Source of the DNA: Sphingobium sp.
GTDB lineage: Bacteria > Pseudomonadota > Alphaproteobacteria > Sphingomonadales > Sphingomonadaceae
NCBI GenBank assembly: GCA_030148625.1
Contig: JASBTC010000199.1
Span: 1-28,087, forward strand
DNA: 28,087 nt
Reading direction: 5' to 3'
Part shown: positions 1-8,219 of the stretch, one piece after another
Layout of the letters: each line of letters opens with the position of its first letter
Numbering within the stretch: the stretch's first letter is position 1
Position numbers and translations under genes: made by a program
Notes under the pieces: model-generated
What the model was told of the DNA's origin: nothing
The model's input: the letters and a program-made list of their open reading frames with translations, nothing else
The model's database searches: none

Positions 1-1
1 C

Positions 2-424
2 ACCAGCTTCACGGTGAAAAGGCTGAGCGACGCGCCGGTCGAGGTGCTTGTGCGCGAAGGCATAGTCGATGTCCGCCAGCCCGCCGCGACGCGCGCGGTG
101 CGGATGACCGCCAATATGCGCATCGTCGCCGGCAATGCGACGATGCCCGCGCGGCCGATCGAGATCGCGCAGACCGAGGTCGACCGCGAAACCGCCTGGC
201 GCAGCGGCCGGATCGCATTCGAGGGCGAACCGCTGGCGCAGGCCGTCGCCGCATTCGGACGCTATAGCGACACCCGGATCATCATCGAGGATCCCGGCAT
301 CGGCCGCGAGGAGATCACCGGCCTGTTCGCGACGAACGATCCCGTGACCTTTGCCAAGGCGGCAGCGGCCAGCCTCGAACTCAAGGCGACGATCGGGCCC
401 GGCGAGGTGAGGTTGTCACGCTGA
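2..424 (+). CDS. FecR-family anti-sigma sensor, C-terminal part (truncated by window edge)
   Basis: The frame is open from the first bases, so the gene starts upstream of the window and only about 140 C-terminal residues are visible. The first part (SFTVKRLSDAPVEVLVREG) has the look of the FecR periplasmic domain, where the substrate signal reaches the anti-sigma factor. The last ~70 residues (LAQAVAAFGRYSDTRIIIED through the end) resemble the small STN/DUF4974-like domain that closes many FecR proteins. FecR proteins sit in the inner membrane, contact the N-terminal domain of a TonB-dependent receptor and control an ECF sigma factor. The receptor encoded 300 bases downstream carries exactly that kind of N-terminal domain, so the two probably form one signalling unit. 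The sigma factor gene would be expected just upstream, outside the window. Confidence 0.8.
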   Translation, partial: TSFTVKRLSDAPVEVLVREGIVDVRQPAATRAVRMTANMRIVAGNATMPARPIEIAQTEVDRETAWRSGRIAFEGEPLAQAVAAFGRYSDTRIIIEDPGIGREEITGLFATNDPVTFAKAAAASLELKATIGPGEVRLSR

Positions 425-725
425 GGCTTCGCCCCGTTCCCTCTCCCCCTTCAGGGGGAGAGGGTGATCGAGCACAGCGAGATCGGGAGAGGGGGGAGTT
501 GGGCGCTGCCTTGGCGCTGGCGCTCGATCCTGCCCCGACGTCCCCCTCTCCCCCTGAAGGGGGTGAGGGGGAAGGAAGGGCCATCGCCCGCTTGTCATCC
601 ACTCGCGGGTCCAGATCGCTTCCATATTATGTTTCAAATTTTTTTCATCCGTGGATAGCGGATTTGAATTTCACCGCGCGTCTAGGTCCGAACGCCCGCA
701 CCAAGCGGGCTCGGGGGGGACCGAA
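425..725. other. Intergenic region between fecR-like and receptor genes
   Basis: This 301-base stretch has no convincing gene. Its first half is a C/G-rich repeat element with two hairpins (439-464 and 544-569). Its second half (about 600-665) is distinctly AT-richer, with a TATTAT-like hexamer near 623-628 and a run of T residues. That part is the likely promoter and leader of the receptor gene, but no matching -35 box is convincing. The Shine-Dalgarno-like GGGGGGA lies just before the receptor ATG. Confidence 0.6.
439..569. repeat. Palindromic C/G-rich repeat pair
   Basis: Bases 439-464 form a hairpin with 12-base arms (CCCTCTCCCCCT and its complement) around a two-base loop. Bases 544-569 carry the same motif in the opposite orientation with one mismatch in the right arm. 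The two copies therefore bracket a ~130-base element with inverted ends. Short palindromic repeats of this CCCTCTCCCC...GGGGAGAGGG type are common in intergenic DNA of alphaproteobacteria. Without the genome I cannot tell whether it is mobile or only a REP-like sequence. Confidence 0.75.
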
Positions 726-3194
726 ATGACACGGCTGAAGACCAGATCGACCTTTGCAATCACCTGCGCGATCGCGAGCCTCGTGCTTGCGCAACCGGCT
801 GTTGCGCAGCAGCGTAATTTCAACGTGCCGGCGCAGGATGCCCGGCAGGCCATTCCCGAATTCGCCCGGCAGGCGGGCATCCAGATCTCGGCACCGACGG
901 GCCGGATGCGTGGCGTGCGGACCCGGGCGATCAAGGGCAATATCGACGCGCGCGCGGCATTGCGCGCGATGATCGCAGGCACCGGACTGTCGATCGCGAG
1001 CGACGACGGATCGATGATCGTCCTGAAATATAAAAGCGCGCCACAGCCCATCTCCGCGCCGACGGCCGTGGAGGCGGGGCCCGAAACCGCCGCCGCGGAT
1101 CCGTTCGAGGACAGCGAGATCATCGTCACCGCGAGCAAGCGCAGCGAGCGGCTGCTCGACGTTCCCTTTTCGATCACCGCGCTGCGCGCCGATACGCTGA
1201 CGCGCAACGGCGAAGTCCGGCTGGAGGATTATGCGGCACGCGTTCCCGGGCTGAACGTCTCCAACGACGCGGCCGGTGGCGCGCAGTCCTCGGTCAGCAT
1301 TCGCGGCGTCACCACCGGCAGCGGCAATCCGACGGTGGCGGTCTATATCGACGATACGCCGGTCAGCGGCAGCACCTTTTTCGGCGGCGGCAGCTCGATC
1401 CCCGATCTCGACCCCAATGATCTCGATCGGATCGAAGTGCTGCGCGGGCCGCAGGGAACGCTGTATGGCGCGAGCAGCCTGGGCGGGCTGATCAAATTCG
1501 TGAACAAGGCGCCCAATTTCGACCGGGTTACCGGCCGTGTCGAAGTGGGGGCGACGCAGATCGACGGCGGCGATCTGGGCGTATCGGCCCGCGGCCGGGT
1601 CAATTTGCCGCTCAGCGAGAAAGCCGCACTGACCGCCAGCGGCTTCTACCGTGAGGATCCGGGCTTTCTCGACGATCCCAGCCGCGGCACCACCGATCGG
1701 AACAGGACGCTCTATCATGGCGGCCGGGTGGCGCTGGCGCTCAAGCCCAGCGAGACCATCACCGTCAATCTCTCCGCGCTGCATCAGAAGATCCGAAATC
1801 GCGGCAATCCCGTCATCGACGTCGATCCCGTGACCGGCCGGCCGATCGGCGATGGCCTGCAAACCGGAACCGTGCCCGGCACCGATATCGCACGATCGAC
1901 GTTGTGGTTGTTCGATCTGGCGATCAAGGGCGATTTCGACGGCTTCGATATCGTGTCGGACACCAGCTATAGCCGCCGGCGCTTTGCGAGCGTGGTCGAT
2001 TATTCGCCTGTCCTGGGGCCGCTGATCACGCAGTTCTTCGGCGTGCCCAATGCCGGTGCCGGCCTGGTCAGCAACATCAGCGCGAACAAATTCACGCAGG
2101 AATTGCGCGCGACGTCGAACTCGACCGGGCTGTTCGGCTGGCAGGTCGGCGCTTTCTACACGCGGGAATCGGCCGCGATCTACCAGACGACGACCAGCGT
2201 CGATGCGACGACGGGCGCCGAGCTTCCCGGCATCCCGCTGCTGCTGGCCGCCAGTGCGCCGGCGAAATATGAGGAGATTGCGGGCTTCGCCAATCTGACG
2301 CTCAATCTGAGCGATCGTTTCGATGTCCAGGCCGGCCTGCGCTACAGCCATAACAGCCAGCACTCGGTTTCGGCCACCGACGGACTGTTGATCGGATCGA
2401 GTTCGATACCGGCTGCATCTTCGGAAAATCAGCTGACTTTCTCGATCAATCCGCGGTTCCGGATCAGCAATACGCTGATGGCCTATGCCCGGGTGGCGTC
2501 CGGCTTTCGGCCCGGCGGCCCCAATGTCGGGCTGACCGGCAATCTGGCGACCTATGGCGCCGACAAGGTGATCAATTACGAGATCGGCACCAAGGCCGAT
2601 CTGTTCGATCGCGCGCTCAGCCTGGAGCTGGCGGCGTTCCTGATCGACTGGAAGGATGTCCAGATCCGCGGGACCGATGCGGTGACGGGGATCAACTTCT
2701 ACACCAATGGCGGCAGCGCCCGCAGCAAGGGCGTGGAAGGATCGTTCGTCTATCGCCCCGTGCGGGGTCTGACCCTGAACGGCAACATCGCCTATACCGA
2801 CGCCTATACGCGCGCCGCGACCCCGCCGCCCACCTTCGCCGATGCTGGCGATCCGCTGCCCAATACGCCGAAATGGGCGGGGCTGGTCGGCGCCGAATAC
2901 AGCTTTCCGCTCGCCGAAGCCTGGAACGGTTATGTCGGCGCCAATTTTCGCCATGTCGGCCGGCGCTTCAGCACATTCGCCGCCAACGCGGCCGAACAGC
3001 GCTTCGTCCTGCCGGCCTATGAAACCGTCGATCTGCGCGCGGGGCTGACGCATGACGGCTATTCGATGGATGTCTTCGTCCGCAATGTCGGGGACAAGCG
3101 TGCCTATCTTACCGGATCGACGGTCGGGCCGATCCAGCGGGCCGCGATCATCCAGCCGCGCACCTTTGGCGTGGCTCTGTCGAAGACATTCTGA
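726..3194 (+). CDS. TonB-dependent receptor with N-terminal STN signalling domain
   Basis: Outer-membrane receptor of 822 residues that would import a substrate using TonB energy. The ATG at 726 is chosen over one 25 codons upstream because GGGGGGA precedes it and the protein then opens with a clean signal peptide ending AQPAVAQ. Residues ~30-105 (FNVPAQDARQAIPEFARQAG onward) form the STN/secretin-like domain of transducer receptors such as FecA. The TonB-box/plug region starts near EIIVTASKRSERLLDVP, and the plug shows VSIRGV and LRGPQGTLYGASSLGGLI. The barrel runs to the C-terminal phenylalanine (ALSKTF). The upstream FecR-like gene and the STN domain suggest ligand-controlled transcription. 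The two exported amidohydrolases downstream suggest the substrate is a peptide-like or amide compound; this is inference. Confidence 0.93.
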   Translation: MTRLKTRSTFAITCAIASLVLAQPAVAQQRNFNVPAQDARQAIPEFARQAGIQISAPTGRMRGVRTRAIKGNIDARAALRAMIAGTGLSIASDDGSMIVLKYKSAPQPISAPTAVEAGPETAAADPFEDSEIIVTASKRSERLLDVPFSITALRADTLTRNGEVRLEDYAARVPGLNVSNDAAGGAQSSVSIRGVTTGSGNPTVAVYIDDTPVSGSTFFGGGSSIPDLDPNDLDRIEVLRGPQGTLYGASSLGGLIKFVNKAPNFDRVTGRVEVGATQIDGGDLGVSARGRVNLPLSEKAALTASGFYREDPGFLDDPSRGTTDRNRTLYHGGRVALALKPSETITVNLSALHQKIRNRGNPVIDVDPVTGRPIGDGLQTGTVPGTDIARSTLWLFDLAIKGDFDGFDIVSDTSYSRRRFASVVDYSPVLGPLITQFFGVPNAGAGLVSNISANKFTQELRATSNSTGLFGWQVGAFYTRESAAIYQTTTSVDATTGAELPGIPLLLAASAPAKYEEIAGFANLTLNLSDRFDVQAGLRYSHNSQHSVSATDGLLIGSSSIPAASSENQLTFSINPRFRISNTLMAYARVASGFRPGGPNVGLTGNLATYGADKVINYEIGTKADLFDRALSLELAAFLIDWKDVQIRGTDAVTGINFYTNGGSARSKGVEGSFVYRPVRGLTLNGNIAYTDAYTRAATPPPTFADAGDPLPNTPKWAGLVGAEYSFPLAEAWNGYVGANFRHVGRRFSTFAANAAEQRFVLPAYETVDLRAGLTHDGYSMDVFVRNVGDKRAYLTGSTVGPIQRAAIIQPRTFGVALSKTF

Positions 3195-3241
3195 ATCTGA
3201 TCCAAATCGGTTCGTAGTGATAGGAATAAATAACCGAAATA

Positions 3242-3284
3242 GCTCCACATCTCTCATCCGGCGTACGGGCGGGAGATGTGGAGC
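3242..3284. promoter_or_regulatory. Inverted repeat ahead of the first amidohydrolase gene
   Basis: Perfect 12-base arms (GCTCCACATCTC at 3242-3253 and its complement at 3273-3284) with a 19-base loop. It lies between the receptor stop and the amidohydrolase start, and the right arm ends only a few bases before the GGAGGGG ribosome binding site. No T-run follows, so it is more likely an mRNA processing, stability or partial attenuation hairpin than a classical terminator. Confidence 0.55.
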
Positions 3285-3308
3285 CGATCGGACGGAGGGG
3301 TTCCAACG

Positions 3309-4343
3309 ATGAAGAGAGTTGTACGATTCCGCCTGGCCTGCCTGCTGGCCGCGACGACCTGGTCGCTGGCGGCCAATGCGCAGGATCAGGCGCCGGCCCC
3401 TGTTCCGCAGGCGATCGGCGATTATCACATGCATATCCAGGGGCCGGCGATCACCGCCGATCTCAAGCGGATGAAGGCCGCCAAGCCCGAAATCTTCGCC
3501 GGCATGTCCGACGATCTGATGAAGGAGCGCAGCGGCGCCGACGCGCTGGCGGTGCTCGACAAGGCCGGGGTGCGCCAGGGGACCTTGCTGTCGGTCGCCT
3601 ATATGTTCGCATCGCCGCTGATGCAGCCGGCGCCCACCGACATGCCGGCGCTGACGCGTCAGGAGAATGCCTATAATGTCGCGGCCGGGCTGGCGTCTCA
3701 CGGCCGGCTCCAGGCGTTCATCTCGGTCAATCCGCTCGCCTCCAACGCGATGGACGAACTGGAATATTGGCGCGACCGGCCGGGGGTGAGCGGGCTGAAG
3801 CTGCATCTGGCCAATAGCGGTTTCAATCCGCGTTCGCCCGCCGATATCGAAAAGCTTGCCGGGGTCTTCGCCTTTGCCGGGCGCAATGCGCTGCCGATCG
3901 CGATCCATGTGCGCAACGCCAAGGATTATACCGCGGACGATGCGCACGCCTTTATCGACAAGGTGCTGCCGGGCATGGGCGACGTGCCCGTCCAGATCGC
4001 GCATGGCGGCAGCTGGGGCGAGCTCGACCAGGTCACGGTCGACGTGCTTTCGCTCTACGGCGATGCGATCGGGAAGAAGGCCAGGGGCACGAAGAATCTG
4101 AGGATCGAGCTGGCGCTGGTCGTCGTGAACGACAAGACCGATCCGGCGCTGGCGGCGTCGTTCGTCAAGGTGATGCGCCGGATCGGCATGGACCGCTTCA
4201 TCCTGGGTTCCGACTGGCCCGCCATCTACACGCCCGACGCCTATTATGCGCTACTGCGCACGCAGCTGCCGCTCGAGCCGGCGGAGTGGGCGGTCATTTT
4301 TGGCAATGAAGCGCCCTATTTCAAGCATCCCAGAAAGCACTGA
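3309..4343 (+). CDS. Exported amidohydrolase-family (Amidohydro_2-like) metal hydrolase
   Basis: A 344-residue TIM-barrel hydrolase with an N-terminal signal peptide (cleavage near AANAQDQ), so probably periplasmic. The start ATG follows GGAGGGG; an upstream in-frame ATG at 3276 lies inside the inverted repeat and is less likely. Metal-site residues visible in family order are H40 and H42 (GDYHMHIQG), K164/H166 (GLKLHLANSG), H200 (AIAIHVRN), H232 (QIAHGGSWG) and D302 (LGSDWP). These fit the amidohydrolase-2 (PF04909-like) group, whose members cleave C-N or C-C bonds in small molecules. The exact substrate cannot be read from the sequence. The gene lies between the receptor and a second amidohydrolase on the same strand and is probably co-transcribed with both. 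Confidence 0.85.
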   Translation: MKRVVRFRLACLLAATTWSLAANAQDQAPAPVPQAIGDYHMHIQGPAITADLKRMKAAKPEIFAGMSDDLMKERSGADALAVLDKAGVRQGTLLSVAYMFASPLMQPAPTDMPALTRQENAYNVAAGLASHGRLQAFISVNPLASNAMDELEYWRDRPGVSGLKLHLANSGFNPRSPADIEKLAGVFAFAGRNALPIAIHVRNAKDYTADDAHAFIDKVLPGMGDVPVQIAHGGSWGELDQVTVDVLSLYGDAIGKKARGTKNLRIELALVVVNDKTDPALAASFVKVMRRIGMDRFILGSDWPAIYTPDAYYALLRTQLPLEPAEWAVIFGNEAPYFKHPRKH

Positions 4344-4392
4344 CCGCAGCCCGTTCGGGGCGACGAAACCTCATGTTCAAGGATATCCACGC

Positions 4393-5658
4393 ATGAAACA
4401 TCTGTTGCTTGCGGCGGCCGCATTGTGCCTGCCCGCCGCCGCCTATGCGGATACGACCGTCATCCATGCCGGACGCTTGATCCAGGAAGCGGGAAAGCCG
4501 GTGCTGACCGAGCAGAGCGTGATCATCGAGGACGGCGTGATCACGGCGGTAAAGCCGGGCTATGAAGCGGCGGGCAAGGTGGTCGACCTGTCCTGCTGCA
4601 CGGTGATGCCGGGGCTGATCGACATGCACACCCATGTCACCTTGCTGGTCAACATGGCGGATCCGCAAGGATCGCTGCTGCGTGCGAATACGCGGCGGCG
4701 TTCGGCGCTGGCGCTGGAGGCGCTGCCGACGGTGCGCGCGATGCTGACCAACGGCTTCACCACCGTCCGCAACCTCGGCGATCCGGCGGGCGTGACCTAT
4801 GATATCCGCGACGCGATCGCGCGCGGTGCGGTGGAGGGGCCGCGCATCGTCGCGGTGCAGCCGCAATTCAATGTTTCGGGCGGCGATTATGATCCGGTCA
4901 CCTTCGCGCTGCGCGACGGGCTGGACGATGTGATCGCCGATACCGGCGGGCTGTGCGACGGTGCAGACGATTGCCGTCGCGTGATCCGCAGGGAAGTCCG
5001 CGCCGGCGCGGATGTGATCAAGCTGCGTTTCGCAGCACCTCCCTTCATGGACCCCAAGGTCGCGTCCTACGAATATCCCGACGAGATCAAGGCGATCGTC
5101 GAGACCGCGCATCACCTCAATCGCAAGGTGGCGGCGCATGTCAGCTCGCCCGAAACCGTGCGCATGGCGGTGGAGGCGGGGGTCGATACGATCGAGCATG
5201 GGCCGGTGACCGCGGAGAATGTCGCGCTGATGAAACGGCACGGCACGCGTTTCACCCCGACATTGCTCGCCGCCTATGTCGCGGGTGCGGTGGTGAAGGA
5301 GATGCTCAAGCGCGATCTTTATGCCGAGCATGTCGCCGGCCTGAAACAGGCCTATGCGGCGGGCGTCCCGATCCTGTTCGGCAGCGATCTCGGCGTTTTC
5401 GGGCCCGAGCGCGTCCATGAGGAATTCGACCATATGGTGCGCTCGGGCATGACTCCGGCCGATGCGCTGCGTTCCGCGACGATCAATGCCGCGGACGCGC
5501 TCGGCATGGCCGACACGCTCGGGACGATCGCGCCGAAGAAGCAGGCCGATATCATCGCGGTCGCCGGCGATCCGCTGTCCGACATCGCGACCATGGGCAA
5601 GGTGCTGTTCGTGATGCGCGCGGGGAAGGTGTATAAGGACGAGGCACCGAAGCGCTGA
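4393..5658 (+). CDS. Exported imidazolonepropionase/prolidase-like amidohydrolase
   Basis: A 421-residue member of the amidohydrolase superfamily (PF01979-like) with a signal peptide ending AAAYAD. The ATG at 4393 follows AAGGA at a suitable distance, 49 bases after the previous stop. The N-terminal small beta domain (TVIHAGRLI ... VIIEDGVITAV) leads into the barrel. Active-site residues are H79 and H81 (GLIDMHTHV), K210 (DVIKLRF, the probable carboxylated lysine), H249 (AAHVSS), H269 (DTIEHG) and D332 (FGSDLG). The C-terminal strand pair (LFVMRAGKVYKDE) is typical. Characterised relatives of this subgroup in alphaproteobacteria hydrolyse dipeptides with C-terminal Pro, Arg or Lys, or N-acyl amino acids. 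By inference this enzyme processes material imported by the upstream receptor. Substrate preference is unknown. Confidence 0.87.
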   Translation: MKHLLLAAAALCLPAAAYADTTVIHAGRLIQEAGKPVLTEQSVIIEDGVITAVKPGYEAAGKVVDLSCCTVMPGLIDMHTHVTLLVNMADPQGSLLRANTRRRSALALEALPTVRAMLTNGFTTVRNLGDPAGVTYDIRDAIARGAVEGPRIVAVQPQFNVSGGDYDPVTFALRDGLDDVIADTGGLCDGADDCRRVIRREVRAGADVIKLRFAAPPFMDPKVASYEYPDEIKAIVETAHHLNRKVAAHVSSPETVRMAVEAGVDTIEHGPVTAENVALMKRHGTRFTPTLLAAYVAGAVVKEMLKRDLYAEHVAGLKQAYAAGVPILFGSDLGVFGPERVHEEFDHMVRSGMTPADALRSATINAADALGMADTLGTIAPKKQADIIAVAGDPLSDIATMGKVLFVMRAGKVYKDEAPKR

Positions 5659-5980
5659 GGTGGACGCGCAGTGGGCGGATAAAAATTCCTGGCCAGAGTA
5701 CGTCATCCCAGCTTTCGCTGGGATGACGGTTTGGGTTGTACATCTCTCTATTGGCGGCTTTCGCGTCTTCGCATGAAACTCTCCCCGCGGTTCGGCGAGC
5801 GGCCTGCGCCCGCTATCGGAGGACGCCGTTGTTGCTTTCCGGCCCCGATCGCCTAAATGGGGGCAGCTATCGTCGCCTGCGACGGAAATGACGCTCCCTG
5901 GGCGGACCCTTCCTGTTCACGCTTCCTGGCTCCGTGCGCTGCCGCGCGCGGACAATGCATCCATTGTGAAGGGAAGAGCC
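5659..5980. other. Intergenic region upstream of IF-1-like gene
   Basis: A 322-base stretch without a convincing gene. It contains the palindromic repeat at 5701-5728. Near its end is a short inverted repeat (ACAATG at 5952-5957, CATTGT at 5962-5967) just before the ribosome binding site of the IF-1-like gene, plus a cgtcgc/gcgacg palindrome near 5872. The long untranslated leader would fit a post-transcriptionally controlled gene, but no known riboswitch or thermometer is recognised. An in-frame ATG at 5888 would add a 31-residue extension not seen in IF-1 proteins. Confidence 0.5.
5701..5728. repeat. REP-like palindrome (CGTCATCCCAGC type)
   Basis: Perfect 12-base arms (CGTCATCCCAGC and GCTGGGATGACG) around a TTTC loop, starting 42 bases after the second amidohydrolase stop. 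It belongs to the widespread GTCATCCCAGC-type intergenic palindromes, related in layout to the pair at 8322-8405. It may also act as a weak terminator for the upstream operon. Confidence 0.75.
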
Positions 5981-6244
5981 GTGGCAAAAGAGGAACTGCA
6001 CACGTTCGACGGGCAGATCGACGAGATCCTTCCCGACGGCCGCTTTCGCGTGCTGCTCGAGAATGATCATAGTATAATCGCCTATACGGCCGGCCGCATG
6101 CGGAGAAATCGCATCCGTTCGGTCGTTGGGGATCGCGTACAGGTCGAGATGACGCCCTATGACATCACCAAGGGACGGATCATCTATCGCGAACGCACGC
6201 CCGGATCGGGCTTTGGCGGTCCGCGTGGCGCGCGACGGCGCTGA
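5981..6244 (+). CDS. infA: Translation initiation factor IF-1-like protein with basic C-terminal tail
   Basis: An 87-residue protein whose first ~72 residues align end to end with IF-1: [40 protein letters not shown], then [19 protein letters not shown] and [12 protein letters not shown]-1 is a single S1-type OB-fold domain that occupies the A site of the 30S subunit during initiation. The start is GTG with GAAGGGAAGAG upstream, giving the usual MAKE beginning. Canonical IF-1 stops near residue 72; here a Gly/Arg-rich tail ([13 protein letters not shown]) is added. Several positions differ from the highly conserved housekeeping type ([11 protein letters not shown] for the usual xGHxAGKMRKN), so this may be a second, specialised copy. 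The DUF6481-like gene follows after 16 bases with its own strong ribosome binding site, suggesting an operon. Confidence 0.85.
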   Translation: MAKEELHTFDGQIDEILPDGRFRVLLENDHSIIAYTAGRMRRNRIRSVVGDRVQVEMTPYDITKGRIIYRERTPGSGFGGPRGARRR

Positions 6245-6260
6245 ATGAGAAAGGAGAAAC

Positions 6261-6593
6261 ATGGCATCGTATAAAGACCCGGGTTTTAACGAACGTACCG
6301 CACTCGCCCGGCAGGCGAAGCAGAAGGCGCTCGACATGCTGCGCGCCAAGCCCGTTCCGACCGAGGCGGAACTCGCCGAACGTGCCGCCGCACAGCTGAA
6401 GCGCGAGGCGGCGGAAGCCGAGAAGCGCGAAGCCAAGCGTCTGCGCGACGAAGCGCAGAAGGCCGAGCGCGCCGCGCGTGCGGCCGCAGCAGCACAGGCC
6501 GAAGCCGATGCCGCCGCTGCTGCGCTGAGGACCGAAGCCGAGAAGAAGGCGGAGCGCGACGCGCGTTACGCCGCGCGCAAGAACCGCAAATAA
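6261..6593 (+). CDS. DUF6481-like small alanine/glutamate-rich coiled-coil protein
   Basis: A 110-residue protein beginning MASYKDPGFNERTALARQAK, with GAAAGGAGAAAC before the ATG. After the conserved N-terminal segment (residues 1-30) nearly the whole chain is charged helix rich in Ala, Glu, Lys and Arg with heptad-like spacing (about 35-105), ending in RYAARKNRK. The opening matches the small DUF6481 family that I recall as widespread in sphingomonads; its function is not established. The strongly basic and acidic helix suggests RNA, ribosome or self-association, and the IF-1-like neighbour supports a translation-related role. That is inference only. Confidence 0.75.
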   Translation: MASYKDPGFNERTALARQAKQKALDMLRAKPVPTEAELAERAAAQLKREAAEAEKREAKRLRDEAQKAERAARAAAAAQAEADAAAAALRTEAEKKAERDARYAARKNRK

Positions 6594-6602
6594 TCGCGCG
6601 GG

Positions 6603-7334
6603 CTACCAGCCCGTGTGCAAATCCTCGGCCAGGCCGCGTATTGCGGCAGCGACCAGTTCACCACCCGCTTCAGGCGTTGCCTGAAGCGGGTCTGAGCCCA
6701 TGCGGCCGTCGGGATGACGCCGCCTGAAATCGGCGGCTTCGCGGACCGGCCCACTCGGCGCGACCGCCGGATCGCACACCGCCTGCTTGATCTGGTCGGG
6801 ATAGCGCCATTGGGTGATCGCGATTTCCGATGGTGTCGCATGGCTGCCATGCGCGGTCGGGAATTGCCGCCCGGCGAGCGCCGTCACCCCGGGAAGATCC
6901 CACCAGTTGCGCAGGCGCAAAGTATAACCGAGATCGCGGCGGGCGAAGCTCGCCTCCGCATAGATTTCCGAGAATGCCGCTTCGATCGATGCGACATTGC
7001 CGCCATGTCCGTTGAGGAAATAGAGGCGGGTGAAGCCGTGCGCGGCGAGCGAGCGCGCCCAATCCCCGATCGCGGCCATGAATGTGGAGGGGCGCAGCGA
7101 GATCGTTCCGGCAAAGCCCAGATGGTGTTGCGCCATGCCGATGTTGAAGGTCGGCGCGACGAGGATGTCGGCCTCGCGCTGCGCTTCGTGCGCGATGATC
7201 TCCGGGCATAGCCAGTCGGTGCCGAGCAGCCCGGTCGGGCCATGCTGCTCGTTCGAACCGATCGGGATCACGACGGTCTGCGAGCGTTCGAGGAATGTCG
7301 CGATCTCGGGCCAGGTCGACATGTGAAGCAGCAT
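6603..7334 (-). CDS. Creatininase-family amidohydrolase
   Basis: A 243-residue protein of the creatininase family (PF02633-like), close to the usual 230-260 length. Metal-binding motifs appear in order: E29 and H31 in IGSNEQHGP, D40 in GTDW, H110 in the glycine-rich NGHGGN, and E170 in ATPSEIAI. Family members hydrolyse cyclic amides or formamides (creatinine, FAPy intermediates, mycofactocin precursor); the substrate here is not determinable. The ATG follows AAAGGACC, and the gene starts 12 bases after the stop of the EamA-type transporter, so the two form an operon. Its 3' end is convergent with the DUF6481-like gene, nine bases apart. No signal peptide is seen, so it is probably cytoplasmic. 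Confidence 0.87.
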   Translation of the reverse strand: MLLHMSTWPEIATFLERSQTVVIPIGSNEQHGPTGLLGTDWLCPEIIAHEAQREADILVAPTFNIGMAQHHLGFAGTISLRPSTFMAAIGDWARSLAAHGFTRLYFLNGHGGNVASIEAAFSEIYAEASFARRDLGYTLRLRNWWDLPGVTALAGRQFPTAHGSHATPSEIAITQWRYPDQIKQAVCDPAVAPSGPVREAADFRRRHPDGRMGSDPLQATPEAGGELVAAAIRGLAEDLHTGW

Positions 7335-7346
7335 GATGGGTCCTTT

Positions 7347-8219
7347 TCAGGCTTTGGAATCGGTCGCGCGGGGACGCCCGGCATGCGCCGCGAGTGCCGC
7401 GCCGGTCACGACCAGCGCACAAGCGGCGGCGAGCTGCGCGCTCGGCGCGGCATGGCCGGTGAGCACGAGCAGGCACGTGGACAGGACGGGCGTGGAGAAA
7501 GCGAGGATGCCGAGCAGGCCGACCCGGCCATGTTTCGTGCCGAGATCCCAAGCCAGGAAGGCGAGGCCGAACGGCCCGATGCCGATCGCCAGCACGAGCA
7601 ATGCCTGTCCGTTGCCGGGCCAGGTCATCGGCGTGCCGCCGATCGCGAGCACCGCAAAACCGATCAGCGCGACCAGCCCGAATATGCCGACCAGCGCCTC
7701 GCTCGGGATCGCGGCGAAGCGCGCATTGCGGATGCTGTAGCAGGTCCAGACGATCGCCGCGGCGAGCGCGGCAACATGGCCCCAGCTGGGCCTGGCGAAG
7801 CCGCCGGGCTGGTAGAGCAGCAGCGCCACGCCGGCAAAGCCGATGAGTGCGCCGGGCAGGGTGCGCAGGATCCGCGACCGATCGGCGAAGACGGCGATGA
7901 GCAGCGGCCAGAGATAATTGACGAGATTGGCCTCCGCCGCGGGGGCCGAGCGCAGCGCCTGGAAATAGAGGAGGTGATAGCCCGCCAGCGACAGGCCGGC
8001 CTCGATCACGAAGGCGCGCGGCAGCCGGCGGATGTCGAGCGACGCCGCACGCCCCGTCGCGATCAGCCAGGCCGCGCCGGCGACGAACGCGACGGCGAAG
8101 CCCGCGGTCATGAGCTGGAGCGAGCCATAGGCGGTCACCCCGATGCTGAGCGTGGCGAGCCCCGCCCAGAGCAGGATGGCGACGGCCCCGATCGCAGTGG
8201 CTGGTCCGGTGGAAATCAT
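7347..8219 (-). CDS. EamA/DMT-superfamily exporter, YddG-like
   Basis: A 290-residue, very hydrophobic protein with about ten transmembrane helices arranged as two EamA halves. The ATG at 8219 (MISTGPATAIGAVAILLWAG) puts the first membrane helix right at the N-terminus; a TTG 12 codons upstream is possible but has no better ribosome binding site. The segment YHLLYFQALRSAPAAEANLV followed by NYLWPLLIAVF strongly resembles the aromatic amino acid exporter YddG group of the drug/metabolite transporter superfamily. The gene is followed 12 bases later by the creatininase-family gene. A reasonable guess is export of an amino acid or amide handled by that enzyme, but the link rests only on position. 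Confidence 0.85.
   Translation of the reverse strand: MISTGPATAIGAVAILLWAGLATLSIGVTAYGSLQLMTAGFAVAFVAGAAWLIATGRAASLDIRRLPRAFVIEAGLSLAGYHLLYFQALRSAPAAEANLVNYLWPLLIAVFADRSRILRTLPGALIGFAGVALLLYQPGGFARPSWGHVAALAAAIVWTCYSIRNARFAAIPSEALVGIFGLVALIGFAVLAIGGTPMTWPGNGQALLVLAIGIGPFGLAFLAWDLGTKHGRVGLLGILAFSTPVLSTCLLVLTGHAAPSAQLAAACALVVTGAALAAHAGRPRATDSKA

Noticed and set aside
439..569. CRISPR-like or insertion-sequence interpretation of the C/G repeat
   Set aside because: There are only two inverted copies, no regular spacers, no transposase and no evident target duplication.
645..4004. Very long open frame on the minus strand across the receptor and first amidohydrolase
   Set aside because: It is an antisense shadow produced by the high GC content. 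The product is Arg/Asp/Gly-rich without domains, while the plus strand encodes clear families.
6599..6613. CGGGCT...AGCCCG hairpin between the convergent genes at 6593/6603
   Set aside because: The stem is only six bases and partly inside the creatininase coding end; too short to call a terminator.
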